64,000 nucleotides of DNA, from contig NC_044917.1 of NCBI RefSeq assembly GCF_003576645.1, positions 238,212-302,211 on the forward strand. Direction: 5' to 3'. The stretch comes from Ipomoea triloba (lineage: Eukaryota > Streptophyta > Magnoliopsida > Solanales > Convolvulaceae). A program made the position numbers and the translations under genes. The notes beneath the pieces are model-generated. The model was not told where the DNA came from, searched no databases, and saw only the letters and a list, made by a program, of their open reading frames with translations. Each line of letters begins with the position of its first letter. The first letter of the stretch is position 1. Below, piece after piece: positions 23,228-36,551 of the stretch.

Positions 23228-26200
23228 ATGTCATCATGTTCAGCTGCACCATCTATTGAGTTTAAGGATTCCAACCAACAAAATCTTAACCATGCTGTTG
23301 GAAACTCTTCCAACAATGGTAAGGGCACTCAAGAAAATGAGGACGAAGGAGAAAATGAGCACAAGGATGATGCTCCCAATGCAAATTATAATGGGACTGA
23401 GTATGAGGAGGATGATGAAGAAGAGGATGTAGATTTTAATCCCTTTCAAACAGAAGTTATTTGTCCAGAAGCTTCTTCTAGCCTGAGCTCGGAAGTTGAA
23501 GGTTTGGATGCTGATGTTGCTGACAGTGCTGACAATGTTTCTGAAGTTTTGAAAGGTTATGATGGAGCAAATTCACTAGGTCTACCACAGGACTGCCTGG
23601 CTGGTGATACTGAATATGGTGAAGAGATTGTGATGCAAACTGAAGCCTCTTCTGGAAAGCTTATGGAAATAGAAACTGTTTCAGTTACTCAAACTGAAAA
23701 TGAAACAGTAAACATTAAGAAGAATGTATCAAACAGAGGGACAGATTGTATTCTGGAGCTTGCACCCAAAGAGTCTACCACTGGTGCAAATTCAAAGATG
23801 GCCATTATGGATAAGGATGATGAGGATGCTATATGCAGGCGAACTAGAGCACGGTATTCACTTGCTGGCTTTACACTTGATGAACTGGAGACTTTCCTTC
23901 AGGAAACAGATGATGAGGATGATATTCAGAATGCTGATGATGAAGAAGAATACAGAAAATTTCTAGCAGCTGTGTTACAGGGTGTAGATGGAAGCTCAAC
24001 AAATGCACAAGAGAATGAAAATGTTGATGATGAAGATGAGGATAATGATGCTGATTTTGAGCTTGAAATTGAAGAGGCATTAGAGAGTGACCTTGATGAA
24101 AACATGAAGGATGATATTGTAGAGGAGTATGAGGCTGTTGATCAACGACCTAAGACTAGGCTAAGTAGGCGCCAAAAGACATCTGTTGAACATAAGAAAA
24201 AGGTTTCAGGAGAATCAAGTAGGCCATTACGCCCTCTGTTGCCATATTCACCAATTGCTTCATACTCTGCACTTGCAGGGAAAGGCTTGGTTCCTAGGCC
24301 TGCAACATTTTGTCTGCGTCCTGTCAATGATGGATTTATAAATGGATTTACTCCATATCAGATAGGACAACTGCACTGCCTGATACATGAGCATGTTCAA
24401 CTTCTTATTCAGATATTTTCTATTTGTGTTCTTGACCCTGTCAGACGAGACATTGCTTCTGATATTCAGAAATTGATCTCCGAAATGCTGTGCAAGCGTG
24501 ACGAAGTATTAGCACAGGGAAGGGTACCATACCCCCAATTTTGCTTCTTCCCTCAACATATTCATCCATCAGTGGCTGGTGAAGCTCCAAATGTTTTGCC
24601 GGGACAAAGTACCCATGGATTTTCTTCTGCCTCTGATATGCAGAAAGACTGCTCTTCTGTGCAGCCTTCTAATCGAACTTCTCCTTCAACAGGACAGGTA
24701 GGATATGCCTCAAATGAGCAGGAGGGATGCTTGCGAACTCCTGAAGGCTCCTCCTGGATGCCTTACATAGGCGATCCAACACTTTCTGTTCTTGATGTGG
24801 CTCCACTCAAATTGGTTAGAAAATTCATGGATGATGTTTTATCAGGTATGTCATGTGGGAAAAATGAATTTCATTTTGTTTATTAACTCAAATTAGGTCC
24901 TGATCCTTATTGTACACTATGTATTGACAATTGCTAACAGTTGCACAAGAATACCAGAGGCAGCCACTAGGAGCTAGCAATGATGTTCGCGCTGAAAAAA
25001 CTCCCCTTTTTCCTGCTTGTAACATTCAGCAATCTGCTGAAACAGATTGTCATGCTCCATCTTCTTCATCTGTGGACCTTATTTCCTCATCTAATGTTCA
25101 AATAGCAAAAAAGACATTGGCTGCTTCACTAGTTGAAAGGGCCAAAAAAGAATCAATTGCACTTGTTCCAAAGGAGATTGCTAAACTGGCTCAGCAGTTC
25201 TATCCATTATTTAATCCAACCCTGTATCCTCATAAGGCACCTCCAGCGGCTGTGGTGAACCGGGTGCTCTTCACTGATGCAGAGGATAAGTAAGTTGATG
25301 CTCTGTGTGTGTGTATGTACATACATATATTGATTAGTACTGTAAATGATATTGACTTTTAGCAATGCTTATACTTTTGGTCTTATACTAGTCACTGCTC
25401 TTCTGTGATTAGGAGAATTAATAGTAAAATAAAAAACATAAGGTGATTAATGCAGGCTAAGTAGACACATTACTAAACTACAATGTAAATGATTCCCAAC
25501 AGTAGATACAATATAATATCACTGAAGGAATATTTTAGTCGATTTTTCATGTTATTCGCATTTCTACTTATACAGTAACAATATCAGTTGTGTTGTGTAT
25601 TTGTGTCAGCTTTAAAAAGAAAAGGTTACTTGGCTACTTGCTTCTTCTTATTTATGAAAAACATTGATATCAATTCCAAACAAGGGTTGCCCAACTTCTG
25701 CTTGCAAGATGTTGGAAATGGCAAGTTAATTAAAAACTCTTCATCTAATTGAAGATACAAAGCATGATATCAGTTCTTCACAAAGTAGCATCATTAGGTT
25801 CATAACTTTTGGATTTGAACTTTTGAAGCTATGAAACTTGTTCAATCTACTTTTGGGTACATAAGAAAGTTGTTCAGCATATTTGTATGTTTATTTAATG
25901 GTCTTCATTTTCATTTAGTCTCATATAATGGTGTGCTGCTTTTACTTATTATGATGGAAATCTTGAAATCTTATTTTGTTCAACCTTGCTGTCTTGTAGA
26001 TTATTGGCTTTGGGACTGATGGAATACAATACGGACTGGAAAGCTATTCAACAGCGGTTTCTTCCTTGCAAATCTAAGCATCAGGTGATTTTTATATTGA
26101 CCTGGTATTGCCTTTTTTGTTGCCTGTTTCTCCTCTCTCTCTCTCTTTTATTTTATTTTATTTTATTTTTTATTTTTAAAATTTTTTTAATGGTTCTGTA

Positions 26201-29200
26201 TCTTGTGAACCACTTTTACTAAAAGCAGTTCCTATACTATATTTTATGCAGATTTTTGTCAGGCAGAAGAACCGCTCATCAGCTAAAGCACCTGAGAATC
26301 CAATAAAGGTAATTAACTGCAATTTCAGTATATGGCATCAAAGTTGTCTTGAACATCAACAGCTGACCATTTTCATGCATTGACCTGCTTCTTCTTCTTC
26401 TTCTTTTTCTGAAATATGTTTTAATGTTATCATGCATAGTAATCTTACCTGCAGAAGTTACTCCTTGATTATGTAGGCTGTTCGAAGGATGAAGAACTCC
26501 TCGTTGACCGCAGAAGAGATTGCACGGATTGAGGAAGTATGCATGTAAAGTAACTTTTGAATCCAGAATTACACTATTTTGCCCAAGCTGTCTAATCTTA
26601 ATTGCCTAAATCATTCAGGGTTTGAGAGTGTTTAAACTTGACTGGATGTCAGTGTGGAAGTTCATTGTTCCATATAGAGATCCTTCTCTGTTACCTCGGC
26701 AATGGCGTATTGCTATTGGAACTCAGAAGTCATACAGATCAGATGCAAATAAAAAGGAAAGGCGGCGCTTATATGAATCACAAAGAAGAAAGTCCAAGGC
26801 TGCAGCTTTGGCAAGTTTGCACTCTTCATCAGAAAAAATGGTATAGTTTTTCTTCTATATTAGTTCGCATGGCTGAACTAACATTTCCCACCTGATTGGC
26901 TGCTTTATATTATTAAAATTAGTAATTTCCCACCTGATTGGCTGCTTTATATTATTAAAATTAGTAAAATCAGATATGAAGTCATATAGTCCTCAGAAAT
27001 ATATATTATTTTTTATGGTCTTTAGCTTTTATGTATTCAATAATTGTTTCTGATTCTTTCAAAAAACTTATAAAGTCTCTCATATTTTGAATTTAATAGT
27101 GTAAATGTATAACAAAGTACCACGTCGGCTAAACAAATATAGTATTGTGTGTATGCCTGTTTTTGGTGAGAGAAGAGGGATTCCTTTCATGAGTAATGGA
27201 CTCATGGTACTATCTTATCTTAAAATGAGTTGGACTTTATTTTGTAGGATAATGGCATTGGTAAAATTGTTGAAGACAAGAATAGTGCGGACGATTGTAC
27301 GGATAAAGATGATGAAGCTTATGTTCATGAGGCATTTTTGGCAGATTCAAGGGCTGGTGTCTCAGTCATCTCGGCAACTAATCCTATTCCAAATCTAGCA
27401 GATGAAAGTCGTCCTTATCCACCAGAAATCGGTGGTTCTCAAGTTGGAGAGAGAATAAATGAAAGTGGTTGTAGAGATCCTCTACCCCAAATCAACCAGT
27501 TTCCTATTTCTTTAAAGTACTGCTGTTACTTGTATAATCCCTCTCTTATGAGGCTGCTCATTTTACATTCTCCATTGAACCATGTTTCATTCATATCTGA
27601 TTTCAGGTCATCCAATACTGAGGTGTTTATGCGGCCATATCGAGCCAGAAAAAGTAGCACTGCACGCGTAGTGAAATTAGCCCCACAGCTGCCTCCTGTT
27701 AATCTTCCACCAACTGCTCGTGTTATGTCACAGTCGGCATTTAAAAGCTACCAAGGTGTAGTCTGTACAAAGGTTTCTGGTGCTAAAGCTTGTCAGGATG
27801 TAAATGCCACAACAGATAATGGGGATCTGCAAGTTGCAAGTGCTGCAAAGACAGGACTCAATTGTTCAAGAAGAGATGTGGAAGTCGGGAGTATCACTGC
27901 TGAAAGCAATACTAGCACACGGCATCATGACGATGAATCTGAAGTCCTCAGGGATAGACAAGTGGTGGAAGAAAAGGATGGCCCAGATCTTCAGATGCAT
28001 CCACTACTTTTTCGGGCTCCAGAAGATGGTCAATTGCTATATTATCCATTGAATTCTGGTCCTAATGCATATAGTTCATTCAACTTTTTTCCAGGCAGTC
28101 CACCCCAGCTAAATCTGAGTCTCTATCGCCAAACAAACCGTGGTTTTAACTTCTTTAACAAGGCTTTGAAACCCAAGGGAAAAGCTTCTGCATCATGTGG
28201 TCTTGGCTTTCATCCACTTCTACAAAGAGCTGCTGATGCAAATTGTGTCTCAGAAACTGCAAACTCTGTTGCCCAACCCTCTACTTATTCAGAACTACCA
28301 AGGGAAAGACTTGCCCAACCTCCAAGCTCAATAGATGCCTCTCGAACCGAGTCATGTATGAATAATAGTTTAGTTGCTGCACATCTTAAACCCACTAGTC
28401 CTATTGGAAATTATAGTGAACCGGATCTTGAAATGCACTTGAGTCTTACATCCAGAAAGCAGAAAGCTCTAGAAAAGGCATCGAGAAGTATTTCGGAGAC
28501 TGAAGTGAGGTCTCCAAATACAAGTACTTTAAACAGAATGAGCAGTAATCTTGGTTCAAGTGCTCAAGCATTGGCCGTATCCAACGAAAAGGATATTGTA
28601 AACAACGTTGATGACATATCAGGCCAGTCTCTTCCAGGAATTGTGATGGAGCAGGAAGAGTTGAGTGACTCTGAGGAAGAAGAAGAAGAAGAAGAAAATG
28701 TGGAGTTTGAATGCGAGGAGATGGCAGATTCAGAGGGAGAGATATCTCATTCTGAGCAGATCACTGGTGGACAAATTGAGGTACCTTTTCATTATTTCTT
28801 CAGCATTTTGAACAGCTCAATATTGGACAAAATACCTTTTTTATTCTTATTTTTAATTTCTTAATCTGTAATATTGTTTAGAAATACCTTCAAGTATATT
28901 ATCTTGCGGCAATTTATATGGCAGCCTATTGCAGTAATAGTTATTTCCTTGATGGCTTTTTTTTTTGGTCCAACAAATTTTATCAGGAGGCGGGCAGAGT
29001 TGCTAGTGATGAAGACTCTGACGATCATGTACCAGTCAGACGTGGAATTTCAAAGGAGAATTCTTGTAACCCCTCTCAAGGCAATATGACACAGTTGGTA
29101 TTGAGAGATAGAGAGAGATATAGCCAGCCCAATTCCTTGTGCTTGAATTTGAATTCATTTCCACCTGCCTCACCTCCATCAAAGCTCAAGGATACTACTA

Positions 29201-29484
29201 GTGGTTTTGTTGGCAAAATGCAAAAGCCTGCTGGTTCTAAAAGGTCTGGAGTGAATGTTATTCTCGATGAGAATAGTGCGAAAATGGAGAAGCCTGCTGC
29301 AAACATTATTTTAGAAGAGTTGAATTTGGGTTCTTTGGCTTCCTCACTCAGGAAACCAAGAAAACGTGCACGTAGAACAGATTCTGTTCCCAATACTGGA
29401 GGATCTAAAAAAGGAATACCAAGTTTGAATTCGGACATCAGCATAGAAAGCTCAAAGAAAAGCAATGAAGGTGAAATCGATTGA
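23228..29484 (+). CDS. GON-4-like SANT/Myb nuclear protein
   Basis: A large nuclear protein of the plant GON4-like family, presumed chromatin or transcription regulators. Nine coding exons fit with GT-AG borders and continuous phase: 23228-24845, 24941-25289, 26000-26084, 26252-26308, 26477-26536, 26619-26840, 27248-27516, 27607-28780 and 28987-29484, giving 1,443 residues. The N-terminus is acidic and includes EDVDFNPFQTEVICPEASSS. A Myb/SANT-like domain lies at about 646-700 (LFTDAEDKLLALGLMEYNTD) and a second SANT-like helix set at about 710-765 (AEEIARIEEGLRVFKLDW). Then come a long disordered region, an acidic stretch near 1238-1272 and a basic NLS-like RKPRKRARR near 1400. I chose the ATG at 23228 because it follows a good acceptor (TTGTTCTCAAG); a 5' UTR exon probably ends near 22,822. 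The 90-base seventh intron of the coding region stays open if retained. Confidence 0.88.
26883..26966 (+). repeat. 42-base perfect tandem duplication in an intron
   Basis: Two adjacent copies starting ATTTCCCACCTGATTGGCTG in the intron before the exon at 27248 of the GON4-like gene. Confidence 0.9.
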
Positions 29485-29808
29485 TTGATTCTCTCTCTGA
29501 CAAGCTCGGAGTATTGGGTGGGGTTAAGGAATAATGAATACAAGCCAAGCCGAGATGGTGAAGATGATGCTGGGGCAGGGATGAGCCAAGAAAATTGGTT
29601 GGTGAAAGCCATTCTGAGGGAGCATGCCAAGAAAAGCCCAAACCTTGTGTTGATTTCAGGATGCAGAAGTAATGTGGAACCAAGAAAAGAAGGTAAACTA
29701 ATTTTGCGTGCTGATGCTCCTTCACAGAATCACAGGGACTGTTTGTTTGTAAAGTTTGCAGGCCCTGGGCTCGCCAAACGTGACACATTCAACTCAGTTG
29801 TTGAATAG
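29485..29808 (+). other. In-frame open extension after the GON4-like stop codon
   Basis: The TGA at 29482-29484 is followed in the same frame by 107 sense codons before the next stop. The product would be polar and end in a GPGLAKRDTFNSVVE-like tail. It may be 3' UTR, a C-terminal region cut off by a recent nonsense change, or an exon reached by splicing around the TGA. No function is recognised. Confidence 0.4.
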
Positions 29809-30555
29809 ATAAATGCGGCCCCGCAGTGAAATCCCATCTGTACAAAAGCACGGGAAAAACGAGTTTTGATTTTTGATTAGGAAAAGGAAAATGATGAGAA
29901 TTTCATGGAGAAAAGAGGGAATACACATCGTATGTATCTCCATTGTGTAGAAACAACAGAGATCCTGCAAGGTTTTATGCGTAAGCAAAAGTTCTGTTCT
30001 TGCTAAGGGATCTGAAAACTTTTTTTTTTTTTTTTAAACATTTTATCATCAATAGGTGCCGGTCACCGCCACCTTCCGGCCAGGCATATTTGCTATTTTT
30101 GGGAATTGGGATTAAAAAAAAGAAAGAAGAAGAGCAGAGGCCATCACATATGTAAAAGAAAAAGAGAGAGAATAGGAACCTCAATCAACCCTTTATTTTA
30201 ATATATTATTTCTAATATAAAATAGCCATAAGAAGAGCAGTTAATGCAATTTGGTAAAAGTTCCCGCCCACAATTAAACGGTTCCCGCCCACAATTAAAC
30301 GCCGCCGTTTTAGGGGTAAAACGTTAGGTTATAAAATCCTGTGATAGATAGAAGTCTGAAAGGTAACAAACTTAATTATATTTATACTTTTTTTCGTAAA
30401 ACGTTAGGCTATTAATACTTTTTTATCGAAAGTTGCTTAAACCCTTTCGTATTTCGATTTCAATCCTTTCAATGCCGGCTGCTGTGTATCAATGCAGATA
30501 TTATTGAAGATACCGATGGGTTATCATTAATAGGATACATTCATATCTGCCATCC
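29809..30555. other. Intergenic
   Basis: 3' flank of the GON4-like gene. A 21-base unit, GTTCCCGCCCACAATTAAAC plus G, is duplicated in tandem at 30260-30301 and followed by an AAACGCCGCCGTTTT motif. No gene was recognised. Confidence 0.4.
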
Positions 30556-30739
30556 ATGGAGTTCTATAAATACATTTTGGTAGAGGAATCTGAATTGGTG
30601 ACCGAACTAGGCTGCAGGGCAGCAGTGATGCCGGAAGCCTCGCCGGAGAGGGAAAACGTCAAGGGAAAGCAGCCTTCCGAATTAGATCCTGGCAAGGGAA
30701 AACGTCAAGAATCTATTTGTAGCCAGAGTACATGGGAAA
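30556..30739 (+). other. Possible orphan first exon
   Basis: An open frame from ATG 30556 (or ATG 30628) reaches a splice-donor-like GGGAAAG|GTATAC at about 30740. It is hydrophilic and includes two GKGKR/GKQ-like blocks. No family is recognised and no convincing downstream exons were found, so this may be a gene remnant. Confidence 0.2.
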
Positions 30740-33700
30740 GGTATACACTTCTTATTTGTAATTTTTGGTGTTTTTAAAACAAATTTGTGTTGATTCTTTA
30801 TCTCAGATCCTATTCATTTTGAAGCAAAGCAAAGTAGATCCAAGTAATATCTATGGCCTCTAATTTTATTTTTTGGGGGCTGCCTTCCAATATGTGAAAA
30901 AAACAGTAACTCATTTATGGGATTAAAAAAATGAAGGAATACATAGTGACTAATACCTTCTCTACAAAATGCAATTGTTCAGTACTTTATGTAGATAGGA
31001 TTATTTATGTAATGTATGCATATTGAATTGTTGTTCATGTGTTCTTGCATTGTTGAGTGTTGTGATATAATTCTAATGTTTAATTTACTTTTATCTTATT
31101 TGTGTATACTATTTTATACTTCTTTAATTAAAGCAAGCCTAATGAATTTTTAAATGTAAAATGATAGCTTTCTATATGAAGAAGAGCATGTACCTGTCAG
31201 CAAATTGATGGAGCTCCCATTTGCCTGTTAAGAGGTAATGAATTTCTAAGAGTATTGGAATAAGTTTAAACCTGTATTATTTGAATTAAAGTAATTAAAA
31301 TAGGGTATGTCTAACAGAGTAGAATGTTAAGTCCAGTATTTTTTTCTTTGAGCATAAATACTCAGCACAGTGACATTTAACTGAATTTATAATTTAGTAG
31401 TAAATTGGTAAGTCACTTACCTAAGCTGAAGTGCAAACTGAAATAGGTAGCATGCATTACTAATGGTATTTTGAGCAGTCTGCATAAATAGTTAGAGAGT
31501 ATACAGTCACATTAATTAGAATATAATGGATATTGAATTCAACTTAAGTACGATTAATGCAACTCGCTGAAATAATCATAGTATCCCAATGTGATTACAT
31601 GTAAATTAGTATACCAATAAGTGCATTCAAAACCCAAAACCAAAATCAGATGTAAATTGGAATTTAATTTGTGCGACAATATCTAATGGACTGTAAAAGA
31701 ACAGTTAACCAATGGACATGTATCAAATTATAATAATTGGCAAGAAGCTTAGACTGTAATGGACTATGGAATGAGTTCAAAGTGTTCTTTTATTATACCA
31801 ATGGTGTACCATATTTCATTTAATGGAGTCATTTTTAATTATTCAAGTCTTTTGTAGTACAACATTACGTCATCACTTCAGTCAAACCTGTGATACTGCT
31901 GCTGCAGTTCTGCAGGGCTAGGATCCTTGACAGNGCCAATTTTCTGCTCATAGTTGAATCCCATAGACCCTGCTCTTAACCATAGACCCTGCTGTATCAC
32001 CTTTTTGTATCATCATCTCTGTTCTTTTACCTGCAAAAGTGATAAGCCAAAAGTTACTGATTCTGATCAGTTTATAGTGTTATGGACAAATTTAGCTAAT
32101 GAATACGTATATCTATATATGTGCCTATATATATATTTATGTATTTTGTATATATTAATTCTATGAAGAAGTTGTATGAATAAAAAAAATTATATTCAGA
32201 ACTACAGAACCAATTCAGTTCAATAATTTTACATTGAAATGAAAAATGCAGACCACTCTTATTCCCAATAAAATAGGGAATGCTTTTTGAGTAAAAGAGT
32301 ATTAGTAATTATTATACTACCATTACCAATGCATTTAATCTAATATAAATTGCCAATTCTTTGAAGGGAGTAAGGAAATCTTTCTTCAAATTCACTTTCA
32401 CCATTCAAATGTAGATTCTAAGCAACAATTTGGAAGAAAATAATGAAGTTAGAGCATTCAACAATTATTGGTTCCAAGAGAAAATATGAGCATTCAAATA
32501 AAGGTAAACTTACATACAGCTATATTTCATATGTTTTTTAACTGATCTCAAAGACATTGTTTACATTATTTTAATCCATTTTGAGTCGGAAGTGTATGTG
32601 TACAAAAGTATGCCTCTTCAGTGTGATTATCATTACAATAAAAAGTAGGGAGATCACTTTTGCTGACAGTATGAAATTTGCTGACAGTATGAAATTTCCT
32701 ATTAATTGCATGTAGGGAGATCACTTATGTTCATAGGACTATTGATATTTGTTGTCCAGCTTCTCAGGCAATTTATTCTCACAATGAAGTAATTTGATAG
32801 ATAATTTTATCAACAATTATTGTACCCCGTAATACTTATCTTTTATATTCCCCCTATTTTTTGAAATTCATATATACATTTATGATATATGTATTGGTAT
32901 TAAACATCTCAGATATAGCATAAAGAACAATTATTAGAACAGGTATTGTATATATATTGAGAAAACTTATCTTTATAAGTATAAATTTGCATCATATGTG
33001 GCGCAGCTCTGTCTGTGTTCTGCTTCTCTCCGTGCCTGTACTTAGATTTGACCTGGGAAGATATTAGCTAGGGCTTGGGACAAAAAAAAAAGTAACTAAT
33101 AATCAATACCATAAAATAAAATTCGCAAATTATGAATAGAAATGGTTTCCTTCCCGTCAGTTAAATTCAAACTCAAATAGAGGTCCGTAGATCTAATATA
33201 CGGAGAAAGGGAACAGATTACCCTATACTGATGAGAAAGTGCTGTATGATCCTTGCATCGCATCTGAATTCTTCAAATCGCAATGCAGTTGAAATCGCTT
33301 TCCGGTCTTTAAATCTTGGATTCTTGACGAACCGTGTGTCTTTTTGCTGCAATTTGTGAAAAACTGAGGTTTTAGGGACGTGTATTTGGCCTTGTTTCCA
33401 TTTGTGACGGGTGAGTTAGGCTTTCGGACATCTGCGCGAAGAAGACGACGAACGAAAAGGGCGGAGCTGATGAGCGTTTGATGGGTTGTTGGTATTTATA
33501 TGGTGGGCTGTATTGGGTCGGGTATGGGCTTCCAGATTTGGGCTAATGTGGTAGGGAAAATAATATAGGTATTCAGAACTTGGGCTATTGTTATGTTTAT
33601 ATATTACTTTTTTTCAATTTTGTTTTTAATTTGATTAATATTTTTATTTTCCAGATGTTATTATACTGTTATTATCAGTATTTTTATTATTAGTATTTGT

Positions 33701-34427
33701 GTTGTTTTATTAAATGTAAATATTATTTATCCTTCTATTTGTCTTTGTAATACATTTTTTTGTATGTACGAATTCTTATTCTTATTATTATAATTATTTG
33801 TATATTGTTATTTATGATATATTTACGGTTATAATTATAATTGAAAAAACCTTTATTTACAGGATATAGTTATTTTTTTATTTGCTTTTATAATCATAAG
33901 TAGTTGTATGTCAAATATGTAGAAATCTACTTATCTTTATTAGATCTTTCTCTGTTCGTTTTGAGAGAAGCTTTTGCAATTTGTAACCTCTCTATATGTA
34001 CTCCTTGGTCTGCTTCATGTGTTTTTCCACACATGTATTCCTTTGTTGGTGTTCAATGAGGTAGATCTGTAAATGAAGGAGTTATGGTTTCAATCTAATG
34101 AGCTAAAATTGTATATATTTGTTGGTAGAAATTAATTAAAACATACCAGATGCTATAGACTCTGTCTCTATAGCCATGGAAGTCGATATCTCTTAATCGA
34201 ACCAGTTTAGTGCTTAGACAGTATGCAGTTTTCTATAATGGTTTAACGATGGTGAAGTGAGGGAATTAGAAGCAGCGGGTATGGGGTTACTTTGTTAAGG
34301 AGCTGATCATGGATTGGAGCGTATTCTGGATTTCTATGGTTTCATTTCCATTTCGGATGAGAGAGTGATACGCAGAGAATAGGAGGAAGACGACCGGAAA
34401 ATGAGAGGAGTTGGGTTGAAACAATCA
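30740..34427. other. Gene-poor intergenic DNA
   Basis: AT-rich. It holds one ambiguous base at 31934 and an 18-base direct duplication near 32,659-32,694. A GC-richer patch at 33,200-33,500 has a minus-strand TATAAATA but only a very short frame behind it. No gene was recognised. Confidence 0.35.
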
Positions 34428-34680
34428 TTATTGGGTGGACCATACTATCAAATAATGCACATTCAATATAAAAATAATGTACATTCAGTATAAAAATAAT
34501 TTACATTATATTCATGGGATGTACATTATTTGTGTGCTGAATGTACATTATTTTGTATAATGTACACTCAACACAAAAATAATGTACATTTAGATAAAAA
34601 TAATGTACATTTAGTACATTAAAAATGTACATTTTATTATGGTCCACACATCAATGTGTAGACCATGGTCCACACAATAA
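34428..34680. mobile_element. MITE-like element built of AATGTACATT repeats
   Basis: A 253-base element with 16-base terminal inverted repeats differing at one base: TTATTGGGTGGACCAT at 34428 and, inverted, TTATTGTGTGGACCAT at 34665-34680. The interior is largely repeats around AATGTACATT. No clear target duplication was seen and no transposase is present. Confidence 0.65.
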
Positions 34681-35317
34681 TTTGACGGGTTGAAATGGGT
34701 GGGCTGGGTATTTATAGTTGGGCTATAAGGAAAGATGGGCTTTGGTTTTTTTTTCTTTGCAGCCCTATGCCCCTATATATACGGAGTATGTTTATATATA
34801 CCGAGTATATATTTTAGATTATACGGAGTATATATTTTATCATTTACTATAAGATGTTCTAGTCATTTGTAATTTTATTCTTATGTCAGTAAGTGTCGTT
34901 AGTTAATTCATTTATATTAGGACTTTAATGGTCCAAAATTATATTAATATTATTAATAATAAATTTTGCAAAGTTTAATGCTAACGTATTTCAATATTAG
35001 TAATATTAAGTAATTGGTATGCAATCAAAACTATTATTATATATATAAAATAAAGAACAATGTTTAAAATATTAGGATAATTATTTATTATTGTTATATT
35101 AGGAGATTTATATAATTATTGTATAATTATTGTTATAATATATTTTCTTATACCATTGACTGACTTGGTGTGAGATGTAATATTATTAGATATAACAATT
35201 AAATTTATTTGAGACGTGAATAATTATAGTTCGTGCACCGCACGGGTATAATACTAGTTACATATACATTTCATTATTCCATTCCATATGAAGGGTAATT
35301 ATTATATTTAAAAGGGA
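34681..35317. other. Intergenic
   Basis: AT-rich 3' flank of the legumain gene. Nothing recognised. Confidence 0.35.
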
Positions 35318-36199
35318 TTACTGAGCGCTATGGCCATCACAAGCAGCCATGGAGGCCTTCCCCATGGCAGCTAAGGAGATGGCATTGTTGCAAATGTTTG
35401 CAAATGCTCTCATGTGCTTCCTTCCATATTCTCCCAATGCCCCACAGTGTTCCTCAAATATCTTCACCTGCCAATTAATTGAACACATACATACATATTA
35501 TATATAGTGGCGTGGAGATGGAATAAAAATAGGGCATTGAATTGGTTAGTATAGTACCATTGATCTGAGGCATTCCCAATCATCAACCAGAGGGCCGGTT
35601 TTCCTGACAGATTTGAGAATGGAATGGGCTTTTTGTGTACCAAATAGATAATCTCCAATTGCAGCAACACTCCCATCTATATGTGCTCTGAGTTGCATCT
35701 TCTCACCTATCTCCTTTAAGACCTTCTCCTTCATTTCCGACTTGTCTCCTAGTCTCTTGTACTACACATACATAATATTATTCAACCACATTTAGCTTAA
35801 TTATTAATTATAATTACAGGTGAGATAATGGACCGGATGAAATAATTGAACCCATATGTATATAATCAACTACGTACATACCTTCTCCCAGAGGTAGAGA
35901 AGCTCAGCGTCCCTTTGATGAACACCCCCAGGCATGGGCATGGTGGCAACATTAACATTATTAGTGGGAGGGACCCAGCAGTGTTTAGAATCAGCTGCAA
36001 CATATCCTTGGTACTTTGAAAGCTTGTCCTTTCTTATATCCATGTTCCCATACTCCTTTACGTGAGACCCCATTTCTGTTCCATTGTTAAAGGTTCTGTA
36101 CTTCACCCTCTCGAATTGCTCTTCGATTCTCTCCTTCTTCCTGTTGTGACAATCACTGCAAATACAAAACATTCAATTTTATATATTACAACCTACAAT

Positions 36200-36243
<44 letters not shown>

Positions 36244-36512
36244 AGCTAGCTAGCGATCGAGCTGAGTGATGATGAGCAAGATAATTAATTAAGTTGAAGA
36301 AAAAGATGGAAGAAATTAAACAATAATCTTCAATTCTGCATATATGCATGTATATATATAGATCACATCCAATTACAATATATATATATATATTAAATAT
36401 ATATACCTATCCTCCATCCAAGCAATACTGAACAAATCTCCCAAGCACGTGGTGTATTCTGGTGGGGGTGCAGGTTCTTCACCAGGACAATACCTGGTAA
36501 TTAAATTAAAAG

Positions 36513-36551
<39 letters not shown>

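Noticed and set aside
33200..33500. GC-richer patch with a minus-strand TATAAATA, considered as a gene start
   Set aside because: Only a frame of about 19 codons follows and no downstream exons are visible.
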